Assembly (NCBI GenBank): GCA_027257055.1
Contig: JAPVLO010000001.1
Coordinates: forward strand, 17,030,501-17,094,500
Source: Cephalopachus bancanus
Taxonomy: Eukaryota; Chordata; Mammalia; Primates; Tarsiidae
Reading direction: 5' to 3'
Length of the DNA stretch: 64,000 nucleotides
The position numbers and the translations under genes were made by a program. Below are positions 46,810-58,350 of the stretch, piece by piece. The stretch's first letter is position 1, and every line of letters starts with the position of its first letter. Below the pieces are notes generated by a model. The model had not been told where the DNA came from, did not search any database, and saw only the letters and a list, made by a program, of their open reading frames with translations.

Positions 46810-47205
46810 TTGATGATAAAACTGGACAAGAAACTTCAGGAGAAAACTGAAAATCAACATCAAGAAATTAAAAAAACTATTCAGGACATGTATGAAAAAT
46901 TCTCCAAAGAGAAAGATAGACACACATACACAAAACAACCTGAAATGCTGGAAATGAAGAAAGCATTTAGGGCAACCCCTTTGGGTCCCCTTCCACTGTG
47001 GGAGCTTTCTGTCCTCTTAATAAATCCTGCTTTCTCAAAATGAAATGTAAAATAAAAAAAAAGAAAAAAGCATTCAGGGAAGTAAAAACTGCAGTGGAAA
47101 GTTTTAACGGGAGACTAGAAAAACCAGAAGAAAAGATCTCAGATCTTGAAGACAAGGCTTTTGAATTAACCCAATCACACAATGATAAAGAAATAAGAAT
47201 CAAGT
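46810..47205 (+). pseudogene. L1 ORF1 remnant (interrupted)
   Basis: Two short plus-strand frames, 46810-46970 and 47070-47205, together cover the coiled-coil part of the L1 RNA-binding protein. They are separated by a 94-base insertion and end at stops. No complete protein can be made. Confidence 0.75.
46973..47066 (+). mobile_element. Retroposed LTR 3'-end fragment inside L1, with target-site duplication
   Basis: TTCCACTGTGGGAGCTTTCT followed by AATAAA (47019-47024) and an A-rich tail is typical of the R/poly(A) region of endogenous retrovirus LTRs of the HERV-H/HERV9/HERV-W kind. It is flanked by AAAGCATTTAGGG (46960-46972) and AAAGCATTCAGGG (47067-47079), a 13-base duplication with one mismatch. 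The A-tail and duplication suggest insertion of a polyadenylated transcript by L1 enzymes rather than a normal provirus. No viral gene is present. Confidence 0.65.
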
Positions 47206-48393
47206 GACTGGAACTAAGTCTCCAAGAAAAATGGGATTATGCAAAACGCCCAAACCCAAGAATCCTAGGTGTTCCCGAGGAAGATGAGAAAGTAACAAGT
47301 TTGGAAAATTCACTTGAGGGAAAAACTGAGGAAACTTCCCTGGCCTTTCCAGAGATCTAAGCATCCAGATACAAGAAGCCCAAAAAACCCCAAGAAGATT
47401 AATGTAAGAGGGACATCCCCAAGGCACACAATCATCCAGCTAAGCAAAGCTAATGTGAAAAGGCGATCATTTTAAGAGAAGTGAGACAAAAGCATCAGAT
47501 AATTCACAAAGGTAAACCTATCAGACTGACAGCAGACTTCTCAGAAGAAACCCTGCAAGCCAGAAGGATTGGGGCCCCAGTTTCAATTTCCTCAAACAGA
47601 ATGAATGTCAACAAAACTAAGTTTCATAAATGAAGGAGAAATGAAGTCCTTTGCAAACAAGCAAATGCTGAGGGATTTGGCACTACTGGACTGGCTCTAC
47701 GAGAAATATTTAAAGGAGTTCTAAATAATGAAACAAAAGGTCGAAATACACCAGTAGAAAAACACTGGAAATAATAAAGTCCACAGACTTTGTGGAATGC
47801 CAACACAAGAGAGAAAATAAATAAACAAGCAACTAGGTAACAACCAGTATGATGAGTAGAACAGTACCTTGCATGTCATTATTCACTCTGAACATAAATG
47901 GTCTCAATGGCCCACTAAAAAGATACAGAGTAGCAGAGTGGATTAAAAAAACTCAACCCAGTTATGTGCTGCCTTTAAGAGACCCACTTAACTCACAAGG
48001 ATTCCTATAGTCTCCAGGCAAAGGGGCAGGGGAAAATATTCCACACAAATGGAAACCAAAAATGAGCAGAGTAGTCATTCTCAAATCAGATAAAACAGAC
48101 TTTAAATTGACAACAGTAAAAAAAAGGCAAAGATAGTGATTAAATAATGATAAAGAGATCAATTCAATGAGAGGACATAACAATAACACCAGAGCTCCCA
48201 GCTTTATAAAACAAATTCCACTAGACCTAAAAAAAGAGGGATAGTATAGTAATAGTGGGAGACTTCAACACTCCCCTGACAGCGATAGATTATCAAGGCA
48301 GAAAGTCAGCAAATAAACATTGGAGTTAAACAGGACTCTAGAGCAAAGGGAATTAACAGACATCTACAGAACATTCCATCCTAAAACTACAGA

Positions 48394-48394
<1 letters not shown>

Positions 48395-48431
<37 letters not shown>
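48395..48431. repeat. (TG)n microsatellite
   Basis: About 18 uninterrupted TG units at the tail of the minus-oriented Alu. It is likely to vary in length between individuals. Confidence 0.9.
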
Positions 48432-48433
<2 letters not shown>

Positions 48434-48710
48434 TTTAGTTAGAGTCTCACTCCGTTGCCCAGGCTGGAGTGCAATGGCATGCTCATGGCCCCTCCAGCAT
48501 TGACCTGCCGGGCTCTGGCAATCCTTCACCTCAGCCTTCCAAGTAGCTGGAAATACAGGTGCATGCTACCACACCTGGCTAATTTTTTTAAAAAATTTAT
48601 TATAGAGACGAGGTCTCGCCAAGTTACCTGGGCTGGTCGCAGGCTCAGGCAATCCATTCGCCTTGGCCTCCCAAAGTGCTAGGATTACAGGCTGAGCCAC
48701 CGACCCAGCC
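48395..48710 (-). mobile_element. Alu SINE inserted in L1, tail turned into (TG)n
   Basis: Starts with a (TG)n run (48395-48431) then TTAGAGTCTCACTCCGTTGCCC, and ends GGATTACAGGCTGAGCCACCGACCC. In sense orientation this is an Alu whose A-tail has become (CA)n. L1 ORF2 text (about ACTACAGAAT before, TTTTCATCAGCACATG after) resumes on both sides. It carries the shortened CTCAGCCTG-type head, here reading CTCAGCCTGTAATCC. Confidence 0.92.
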
Positions 48711-50764
48711 CAAAATATGTGTTTTTTTTCATCAGCACATGTAACATTCCCCAAGACAGACCATACGATAGGCCACAAATCAAGTCGCAATAAATTCAAA
48801 AAAACAGAAATCATAACAAGCACCATCTCAGACCACAGTGGACTAAAACTAGAAATTTACTCCAAGAAGAATTCATAAAACCAAAGACATGGTAGCTAAG
48901 TAATTTTCTCCTGAATGATCCTTGGGTCAGCAATGAAATCCAAATGGAAATTTCAAAATTCCTTGAAATGAATAACAACAATGAAATATGTCATCAAAAC
49001 CTCTGGGACACAGCCAAAGTTGTGCTCAGAGGAAAATTTATAACGATTAAGGCCTATATTAATAAGACAGAAAGATCACACACTGACAGCCTAACAGCAC
49101 ACCTCAGGGAACTAGAAAAACACAAACAACCAAATCCAAAGCTAGCTGAAGAAAAGAAATAATGATCAGAGCAGAACTTAATGAAACTGAACTTTTTAAA
49201 AAAGCAAAGGATCAATGAAACAAAAAGTTGATTCTTTGAAAAGATAAACAAAATTGATGGACCTCTAACTAGATTAATTAAGAAATGAAGAGAGAAGATG
49301 CAAATTAGCTCAATCAGAATGAAAAAGGAGACATTACAACTGATACAGCAGAAATTCAAAAGATCATATCCAAGACGACTATGAACACCTTTATGCAAAC
49401 AAACTACACAATCTAGAGGAAATGGATAAATTCTCCCTCCCCCCAGACTTGAATCAGGAAGAATCAGAAACCTGAGCTGACCAACAGTGAGTAGCGAGAT
49501 TGAAACAGTAGTTAGGAGTCTCCAACAACAACAAAAAGTCCAGGACCTGCTGGACTCGCAGCTGAGTTCTCCCAGACCTTCAGAAAACTGGTACCAATTT
49601 GACCAAAGCTATCCCACAGGAGTGGAGAGGAGGAAACCCTCCCCAACTCGTTCTATGAGGCCAGTGTCACTCTGATGCCAAAGCCAGGAAAAGATGAAAC
49701 AAAACCCGAAAGCTACAGACCAACATCCCTTACAAACAAAGACACAAAAACCCCCAACCAAATACTAGCACACAGAATTCAACAGCACATGAAAAAATAC
49801 ACCATGACCAAGTGGATCTTATCCCAGAATGCAAGGGTGATTCAATATACGCAAGTCAATAAACCTGATCCACCACATAAACAGAATTTAAAACAAAAAT
49901 CATACCATCATTTCAATAGATGCAGAAAAAACATTTGATAAAATCCAGCATCCCTTCAAAATAAAAACCCTCAGCACAACAAGCATAGAGGGAACATTCC
50001 TCAAAATAATAAAAGCTATATAAGACAAACCCACAGCCAGCGTCATCTCGAACAGAGAAGAGTTGAACACATTCCCCCTCGGAACTAGAACAAGGCAAGG
50101 ATGCCCACTTTCACCACTCCTACGCAACATAGTACTGGCAGTCCTAGCTAGAGCAATCAGTCAAGGATAAGAAATAAAGGGCATTCAAATTGGAAAAGAA
50201 GAAATCAAACTATCTCTGTATGCCGATACGATCCTATACGTAGAGAATCCTGAAGACACCTCCAAAAGACTCTTGGACTTGACAAATGAATTTGGTAGAA
50301 TTCCAGGAAACAAAACCAACACACAGTAGCACTGCTGTACACCGATCGTGACCAAGCTGAGAGTCAACTCAAGAACTTAATTTCATTTACGATAGCAACC
50401 AGAAAGCTGAAATACCTAGGAATATATTTAACCAAGAAGGCAAAAGATCTCTACAAGGAGAACGACAAAACTCGATGAAAGAGGTGGCAGGGGACCCAAA
50501 CAGATGGAGAAACATCCCGTGCTTATGGAATAGACGCATCAGCCTTGTTAAGATGAACATATTACCCCAAGTAATCTATAGATCGACTGCAATCCTGTTA
50601 AACTACCAAGGTCATTTTTCACAGAATTAGAAAAAACAATCCCCAAATTCATATGGAACCGAAAAGAGCCAGAACAGCCAGAGCAATCCTAAGCAAAAAG
50701 AACAAAGCTGGAGACCCAAACACAGTCATCTCAACTTCCACCTGTGGAATCTGGAAGAAACAAG

Positions 50765-50860
50765 CAAACTAAATCCAAGGTAAGCAGAAGAAAGGCAATC
50801 AGATCAGAAATACATGAAACTCAAAACAGGAAATCAATGGAGAAAAAGTAAAGCCCAAAG
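50765..50860 (+). mobile_element. Second L1 ORF2 fragment
   Basis: CTAAATCCAAGGTAAGCAGAAGAAAGGCAATCAGATCAGAAAT matches the same part of L1 ORF2 as 49133-49180 of the larger element (CCAAATCCAAAGCTAGCTGAAGAAAAGAAATAATGATCAGAGC). It therefore cannot be the linear continuation of that element. Confidence 0.65.
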
Positions 50861-52684
50861 CGGGTTTTGTGGAGAAGACCAACAAAACTGCTGAACCTCC
50901 AGCCAGGCTACCCACTCCTGGCCCTGCCCCTGCTGTGAGGCTGTGCTGGGGTCCGGGAAGCCGTGCGCTGGCCGAAACCCACAGAGACAGGGCCTCGGTG
51001 CACACCATGGACTCGGTCAACAGCGTGCCAACATGGGGCCATCAGGTGTGACGTGGACGGGGAGCAGGTGGGCTGGAGGAGGGCTGTGTGAGCTGCGCCC
51101 TGCTCAATGCTCCTGCAGACAAAACTGCTCCCCCAAAAGTGCATTGATCAAAGAAAAAACACCCGGTGGCCCTGTCCATTTTTCTCAGGAAGGCTTCCCC
51201 GTGTGGGGTGTGGGACGTGGGTGCCCGCAGGGCGCTGGCAGAGGGATGCTCGCAGCCCTGCCCCATGCACACCACCCTTCGGCCACGTCCTCCCGAGCGG
51301 GCCCCGGGCCGCGAGGCGAGCAGGACAGAGACGCCTCCGGTCGCAGGGGACAGCCGCGCCCCGCCCAGGGAGGAGACGGAGGCGAGGAGCAGCTCCAGAG
51401 AGGAGGGAGACCCGGCCTCGCCGGCCCCCTGCGGCTCCACAGACCCTAGAAAGGTGGAGGGCTGGGCCCTTCGCGGTGATCACCTGTCAACTCGCCGAAT
51501 CCTGTTTGGATTCGGTGAGCCTGACGCACACGGCGTGAAGTTCCCAGAGACTCCAGGGGAGGCTGGGATTTCGGCCCCAGCGGCTGGCCCCGAGGTGCAA
51601 ATGGAGGACTGAGAGGCGGGGAGTGGGGCGGGGGATCCCTGGGCGGTTGGCGGCCGCTGGGGGCTGGCTGTGGTGAGTCACGGGTCCCCGTGGGCCTCTG
51701 GTTACGTGATGGCTTGGACAACAGTTTAGTCAGAGGCTGGAGAGCCCACCGGCGACCGGTAGGCCAGGGAGGCGAGGGGAGCAGGGGAGGGCAGCCTGGG
51801 AGGGAGGTCGGGGCGAGGATGGCACAGGGTCGGGGGATGGAAGGCGGCCGGAGGGCGGGCGGCAGGGTCCCTGCGGAGGGCGGGGGACCAGACGCTACAA
51901 GGACTGTGGCCCCCCTGCGGGGACACACCGGACAGCCGTGGCCAGCCTGGAGTCCGATCCCAGGAGCAGCCCACCCGCCGGCTCGTGCTGACATCGCCCG
52001 TGTCAAGACAGGCTGGCACAGGAGACGAATTCTGCAGAATAAAGTGACTCACCAAAAACAGTAAGAAGCGCCAGTCCCAGAAGGAAGCAAGACCATGTTT
52101 AGGTTGTCTTTTTCCCATTTCATGGCTCGTGGGTCTCTCGCACTGGCCCTGTTTTGGTGCTTTCTTTCCTGACGGTGACTTTTTTCTGTGAATTTCAGAG
52201 CAGACGGAACCAAGAAACCATATTGCCACCCTCTGCCTTTCTAAAAACTGTCGACGTGACATTTCAAAAGGCAGCGGCGGCTGCAGAGGCGACGGTCACG
52301 GCACTTTAAAGGTCAGTCTGAGGGTGGGAGCCTCTCTCCTGTCCCCACGTTACACAGGCGATGCTCGGGCTGGTCCGCAGAGTGTCGGCGCAGCGCCTCC
52401 TGGACCCCGCGAGAGAGGGTCCCGCGGCTCGTCCTCCTGGCCTCTGGGTGACAGCTTGCCTGCCTTCCGGGACTCCACATGCCCAGAAGCGGGCACGCGA
52501 GGGCCACTGCCTCAACAACAAGAGGGGACGAGGCACTCGATCACGGGCCTAAGAGCCACCTCGCGACCTCACCATGAACTCTCCCACTATCGCTGAGGGT
52601 GACACGCAATGGCCATGCAGACAGCTTTGTGGAGACACAAGTCTGTATCTTGATCATGGTGGCAGTGACACAATTCGTATAGGT

Positions 52685-53275
52685 GAGGAAGTCATGTAGA
52701 ACACCTCAACAGCCAAAACGCAGAAGCAACCCAAGTGTCCATCAAGACGAATGGATAAGCAACACATGCTGTGTGTGCACACGTGTACACACACACACAC
52801 ACGTTAGGAAGTTGTGTAGAACACCTCAACAGCCAAAACGTGGAAGCAACCCAAGTGTCTACCACAAAGAAATGGGTAAACAATGGACTATCACGCAGCC
52901 TTTAAAAGGAAGGAAATCCTGACACGTGCTACAACATGGGAGACGCTTGAGGACACTATGTTGAGCGAAACAAGCCCATCAGAAGAAGACAGACTGCTGT
53001 GGAGTCACTCAGAGCAGGCCCCTGAGTCACCCGGCTCATGGAGACGAGCAGTGGGTGGGGGCTGGAGGGACTGGGAGGGGTGGGCAGTGAGTGCTCACGG
53101 GGACAGGCTCCCGTCCACTCTGCAAGATGAAAGGTATTCTGGACACAGATGGTCGTGTGGTCGCCCAACAGTTACGAATGTATTTAATTCTGTACTGAGC
53201 TGGGCATTCTGAGCAGTTAAGATGGTAAATCTTAGGATGCCTTTTACCATAATAAAGAACTGGAAAAACTGCACT
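52685..53275 (+). mobile_element. L1M-type 3'-end fragment with internal duplication
   Basis: AACAGCCAAAACGCAGAAGC...CAAGTGTCCATCAAGACGAATGG, later TCCTGACACGTGCTACAACATGGGAGACGCTTGAGGACACTATG, and an end reading GTTAAGATGGTAAATCTTAGGATGCCTTTTACCATAATAAAG. This is the familiar 3' UTR of old L1 elements. The first 75 bases occur twice (52688 and 52806), separated by an (AC)n stretch. Confidence 0.8.
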
Positions 53276-53439
53276 GAATACACACGCCTATACCTGTGTG
53301 CGTGTAAATGGTGAAATCCAAAGCAACCCTGCGTGGTGGGCAAATGTCAGTGTCCCAGCTGTGACCCGTTCCAGTTACACAAGACGGAGCCATCGGGAAG
53401 ATGTGGTGGGTCGGGCCCTTCCTGCGTGTATTTATGTGC

Positions 53440-53530
53440 AGAGAGAGAGCCCACGAACACCAGTCATGCCCCTGTGTTCTACTTTTGCGACTTCCTGTGA
53501 ATCTATAACCATTTCAAAATTAAATGAGGT
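53440..53530 (+). mobile_element. Possible second L1 3'-terminal fragment
   Basis: GCGACTTCCTGTGAATCTATAACCATTTCAAAATTAAATG matches another common L1M terminus ('aacttcctgtgaatctataattatttcaaaataaa'). Confidence 0.55.
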
Positions 53531-54572
53531 AAAGAGCGAAGTCAAGAAACTGGAAAGGCTTAATTGGCAGGAAGGTCGAGCTGAAGTCCGGGGGAATGGC
53601 AAGGCCACACCCCCGGGTGCTCACTGTTCTGACACGGGGGCCTCCCCCATGCTGGTCCAGAGGTGACGCGCTGGGACCCAGGACACGGAAGGCGGGTGGT
53701 CCCAGCACAAGCTCCTCTCTGGCAGCACCTGCACCCTGGCCTGCCCGCACGTGGCTTCCAGCCACCAGTGGGCAGTGCAGCCCTGACCGGGGTGCAGGTT
53801 CACAGCTCCACAGACCTGCCCTCAGCTTCAAGGCCAGTTCTCAGTCCTGCTGTAATTACAGCACCTTTGAGCTCCCAGAGCACCCGGGGCCCCTCAGCCC
53901 ACATGCTCCTGGAAGCAGAGTTAATTCAGCAAGCCGGCAATCAGGACGCGTCCCTTGGGGCAGTGCATCCCCAGGCATACCCTGGTGAGGCTCCCAGATT
54001 CCTGTGAGGCCTGGCCTCCCTCTGGCTGGGCTCGGGCCACATTGCAGATCGGCCCGTCGTGGCCCCAGGCAGGCCGGCAGCCGTGACCTCGACAGAGGGA
54101 GCCCTGACTCAGGGGACGGGTGGGGGAGGACGAGGGCTCCCGGAGGGCACCAGGCTGCCCGCTCGGACCTGGGACCACCTCCCACCCCCCGTCCCCGTGG
54201 AATCGCTCTCGCTTAAGTTGCGGGCAGAGGCCTCACAAGGTGCCTCTTCGGGGGATTTTGCCTGTGACATTACCCACCAGGTGTGAAAACAGCAGATCCA
54301 GCCACCACTGGGCACTGCACCAGGCCCGTTTTCCGCACGAGAACGCGGAGGCCTGCAGAGGCCGGCCGGCTGGCCAGCGAGGAAGGGGCTGAGCAATAAC
54401 CACGGGAACAGACACCTCAAGGGGCCAGACCCTGTCTCTGAGTGCCAACAGGTGAACGCTCACTGCCCGCGATGCCACGAGCCATGTCTGTGTCTGTGGC
54501 CGCAGGCGAGCCTGCCCGTCTCAAGGCCTCTGTCCCCGGGCCCACGCCTCCGGGCCTGGCCACCGGCCTCAC

Positions 54573-54667
54573 CTGCACCTCGGAGTCCGCGTCCACGTGC
54601 TGCAGCTGGAACCAGGTATCCCTGTTGTGGTACTTCTGCAGGTCCTCCTTCTGGATGGCCACCTTCC
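54573..54667 (-). CDS. RASA3: RASA3 exon 4 (C2A domain)
   Basis: Completes G93 and encodes residues 94-124 ([20 protein letters not shown], then [11 protein letters not shown]). This is the end of the first C2 domain (DTWFQLQxVDxDSEVQG is the usual strand before the C2 final strand). Donor CAG|GTGAGG, acceptor GTTGCAG. No difference from the human sequence I recall. Confidence 0.97.
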
Positions 54668-55189
54668 CTGCAACACACAACGGGGCGTGCGTCATGGCGG
54701 GGACAGGTCCCGGCTCCGAGGCTGCCGGCCGGCGTCGCTCCGTGACCTCCGCCGCTTGTTTGGTCTCTTCCGAGACGGGCAACCGGGTAAGGCGGCAGTC
54801 GGCCGTCTTCCTTGCAGCAGGGCTGGCAGGTGGGCCACGCCACGGGGAAGGGGCGCCCGAGCACGCCCACACTTCCCCGCGGCCGGTCACAGCGCCCGTT
54901 CCCCGTGGGAGGCACAGCGGCACCCGCGACGTGGCGAGAGCCCCTCCCAGGTAAGCACGTCACTCCTCGCCCGCCGCCGGGTGGCTGCACCCATCAACGC
55001 GGGAGACGGAGACATTTGCCTCACCTCTCAGACACGACACAGCCCCGCCGGGCGCCCACACAGCGAGCCACCCGTGACCTGTCAGGGCAGGGCAAGACCG
55101 GAGGCAGATGGGGGCCCAGCCCCGTCCGAAAGGTCCTCCCCTCCAGTGCAGACAGGAGCACAGCTGCTCCACGGGGTTGTTATGGGGAT

Positions 55190-55300
55190 GTGGTGAAGTG
55201 TGTGTGTGCCTACAGGAGCTGCAGTGTGTGCGTCTATATTTCATACGTGTGCAGTGTGTGGACACGCGTGTGCATGTGCATGTGTGCACTGGAGGGCAGC
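55190..55300. repeat. TG-rich degenerate tract
   Basis: GTGTGTGTGCC, GCAGTGTGTGCG and GTGTGCATGTGCATGTGTGCA elements over about 110 bases. Confidence 0.65.
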
Positions 55301-56639
55301 CGTCACAACGGTTCCATGGGCATGGGCACTATTCCCAAAGAAGACTGACAGCTGAGACAAGCCACCCCCTTCCCACAGCCATGGGAAACCTGCCCAGTCA
55401 GAGTCCACTGCATTGGACGCGGAAGCCACTGCGGCGGTCCCACCACGGAGGGCGAGGGGGCCTGGCACAGGCTGGAGGCAGCGGACACGCGGCAGCTGAG
55501 ACTCGCCCTCGTTCCTCCTCTGCCCTGCCTGCCGTGCCCTGCCCAGCCTCCCGCCAGCGTCCTGGGCCACTGCTTCGATTTCCTTTCTGTGGGTCCCACA
55601 ACCTCTGGCCAGTTCCCGCCCGAGCAGGCTCCCCTCCCTGCCCCTCCCTCCGACAGACGCTGCCAGGCTCTTGCAAAACTTCGTCCTCCCCTCCCCCCGT
55701 GGGAATAGAATTTGTGAGTCCCGCAGAAATAAAGCCACGTGAAACTAAAAGTTTCTTGAAATTGAATTGGGCAATGTATTTCAGGGAAAAGGGCTAGAGT
55801 AATCTTCAGACTCCAGGATGACTTCAGCTGGACGGGAGGATTAGTCGGGAAGTCTGAAATGTGAAGTAACTGCAACACGATTGTTTGTTCACATTTTTAT
55901 GAGCTGAGACCGGGATAGAGAGAAAGCACACACCGAACGTCAGTGTGGACTCCGAACTTACGGACCCTCACCGGTCATTAGTTTCAGAAGTGCTTCATTT
56001 AGGTGTTTTCATCGGTAACTCCAAAACGTAGCCCCAAATCCAAAATATCCGAGAGGAGACACAGGCTCTCTCCCCTGCTGCCGTGTTCCCAAGGGGGGTC
56101 GCCTCTGTCGCCAGTTTCCAATCTGTCCTCCTAGAGGTTGGCCACACTCAAGAATCCGAGAACGTGTGTTTTTTTAAACCCCTGTGCTAGTGGTTCTGCA
56201 TGCTGTTCTGAAGGCACACCCGCTCTCAAAACCACAGGATCTACTTAACTTTCTTCGGTGTGCCATAAGCCGCAGAGTTGTCCCCGTCCACTTGCGTGGC
56301 ATCAGAAAGTCTACTCTGGCCTCATTCTCCCACTGGGGCAGAGGCCGAGCTACGCAGTCTTCTCACCACTGAAGGCCTGCTTTGTCACTTTCTCCTGCCG
56401 GCTCTGTGCCTGCTGGGCCCACCCACCAAAGAGCAGCCGGCAGTTCAACAGAGGGCCCTTGACATGGGAACCTAGCTACGGAAGCCCTGGGAGAACTAAA
56501 AGAGGAACCGGGGCAAAAATCCACGGCAAGAACTGCAAAGCCAAGAGTGCAGCAGAGCCTGGTGTGCTCCCCACTCCGGTTCAACCTGTGACCTCGCCCA
56601 TCGTGGGCAAGAAAACAGAACAAAGGGCATACAGACCCA

Positions 56640-58137
56640 GGGGAATGAAATAGAAGTCGTTATAGAATTGGCAAAAAAAAAAAAAAAAAATCTGCAAGGA
56701 AAGCTAACAGAACTAACTGGTGTGTTTAGCAAGACTGCACCATACAAAGTCAATATATAAAAGTCAACCATGTTTGTACACACAAGCAATGACCATGGCA
56801 ATTGAAATTTAAAAACCAGTACCATTAATCTTTGCCTACTCTATTAAAAACATAAAATACAGATGAATAATTTTTCAAAACGTGCAAGACATAAATTGAA
56901 AGCACATCACAAAACACCGATGAGAGAAATTAAGAAGGCCTGAGCACCGGGAAAGACAGACCACATCCATGGATCAGAGACTCAGTTTTGTCGAGATATT
57001 AATTCTTCCCAAATTCATCTATAGATCAATGTAATCCCAATCAAAGTTCCTGTGAGAATGTTTTAGAAATGGAGAAACTAGTTTAAAATGGATGGGGCAA
57101 TTAAAAGGACCTAGAAGAGCAAAACAAGTTTGGATAAAAACAAAGCTGATGATCTCACATGACTGACTATGGCCGAGGAGAGAGGCCTGCCTGAGCCCAC
57201 GGGTTCAAGACCAGCTCGGGCAACTTGGCAAGACCTCATCTCTACAACAAATCGAAAAATTAGCCAGACGTGGTGGCGCGTGCCTGTAGTTCCAGCTACT
57301 TGGAAGGCTGAGGCCAAAGGATCACCTGAGCCCAGCAGGTCCAGGCTGTGGTGGCCGTGAGTGTGTCCCTGTACTCCAGCCTGGATGACAGAGTGAGACT
57401 CCAACTCAAAAAAAAAGAGTTGCTGTGAAGCCTCAGTAAGCAAGACCAGGGTGGTCCTGACATAAGTACACGCAGGTTGATGGCGCAAAACAGAGAAACC
57501 AGAAAGAGACCCACACAGATGTCATCACCTGATTCTCAAAAAGGTGCCAAAGTGATTCAACGGAGAAAGGATACTTTCAACCAAGAGCACTGGAACAAAT
57601 GGGCATCGATAAATTATAGGGAAAAAAACAATACTCTGACTCTTTCATGACATATGTAAAAATTAACTTGAGATAAGCCATAGAACTCAACGTAGGAGCT
57701 TAAACCCTAAACTTTCTAGAGAAAACTGTCACAACCTGGGATAGGCAAATATGTCTTAGCTGCAACCCCAAAACACGAATCATAAAAGAAAAAATCTGAC
57801 AACCTGGACTTCATCAAAACGTAACACCTCTACTCTTCAAAATACAAGGGTAAGAACTTGAGAAAACAAGCCACAGACTGGAAGAAAACATTCACAAGAC
57901 ACATATCTGATGGACTTGTACCCAAAACATAGAGAGCATGTAAAAAACTCAATAATAAGAAAACAGCCCAATTAAAAGAGCAAAAGACGGGAACGAGTTC
58001 CCAAAAAAGAGACAAGCTGGTGAATAAGCACATGAGAAGATGCCCCGTAGCACTCTTCGCTGTGGACACGTAACAAGAGCCAGGACAGTACCGCACACGC
58101 CTATGAGAACGGTAAAAATTAATTAAAAAATAAAAAC
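56640..58137 (+). mobile_element. L1 ORF2/3' fragment, interrupted by Alu
   Basis: Plus-oriented L1 sequence with motifs such as TTCCCAAATTCATCTATAGATCAATG (57008), GAAATGGAGAAACTAG, GGTGCCAAAGTGATTCAACGG, and ACTTCATCAAAACGTAACACC to GAACTTGAGAAAACAAGCCACAGACTGG. This covers the C-terminal part of ORF2. An A-run lies at 56672-56690. The Alu at 57168-57419 splits it. Many stops; inactive. Confidence 0.88.
57168..57419 (+). mobile_element. Alu SINE, 5'-truncated, inside L1
   Basis: Begins GGCCGAGGAGAGAGGCCTGC, about 45 bases into the Alu left arm. It runs through CTCTACAACAAATCGAAAAATTAGCC and a right arm ending GAGTGAGACTCCAACTC plus a nine-A tail. Shares the CCAACTC mark. Confidence 0.9.
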
Positions 58138-58350
58138 TGCCAGGTGCAGTGGCTCATGCCTATAATCCCAGCACTTTGGGAGGCCAAGGCGGGAGGATCG
58201 CTTGAGCCCAGGAGCTCGAGACCAGCCTAGGCAACACAGCAAGACCTCATCTCTACAGATAGTTTAAAAACTAACCGGATATGGTGGTGTGTACCTGTAG
58301 TCCCAGCTATCCAGGAGGCAGAGGTGGAAGGATCACCCGAGCCCAGGAAG
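58138..58350 (+). mobile_element. Alu SINE, 3'-truncated
   Basis: GCCAGGTGCAGTGGCTCATGCC start, complete left arm, and a right arm that stops after GGATCACCCGAGCCCAGGAAGTCC. It directly follows the L1 fragment's A-rich end. Confidence 0.88.

Larger units (their letters stand above)
46590..50730 (+). mobile_element. L1 LINE, old subfamily, decayed, with nested insertions
   Basis: Plus-oriented L1. 46640-46740 matches the sequence just before ORF1 ('tgacaataggaaaaaac...aaaagatcacac'). 46810-47205 is an ORF1 coiled-coil fragment (LDKKLQEKTENQ, then after an insertion RLEKPEEKISDLEDKAFELT). 47205-47960 is the rest of ORF1 with stops. From about 48240 ORF2 remnants follow, including the DFNTPL coding stretch and reverse-transcriptase text up to 50720. 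Many stops and frameshifts make it inactive. It is interrupted by an LTR-derived insertion (46973-47066) and an Alu (48395-48710). The 5' boundary is approximate; the 3' part of ORF2 and the 3' UTR are missing. Confidence 0.88.
42200..54572 (-). other. RASA3: RASA3 intron 4
   Basis: 12373 bases, the largest complete intron here. It holds the 57-base minisatellite (43605-44470), an L1 with nested LTR-derived and Alu insertions (46590-50730), an L1 fragment (50765-50860) and L1 3'-end sequence (52685-53530). 42200-43600, 44480-46580, 50870-52680 and 53540-54570 look unique and GC-rich. Confidence 0.85.

Noticed and set aside
46810..50730. L1 ORF1 and ORF2 as active coding genes
   Set aside because: Multiple stops, frameshifts, two nested insertions and a missing 3' end show that the element is dead.
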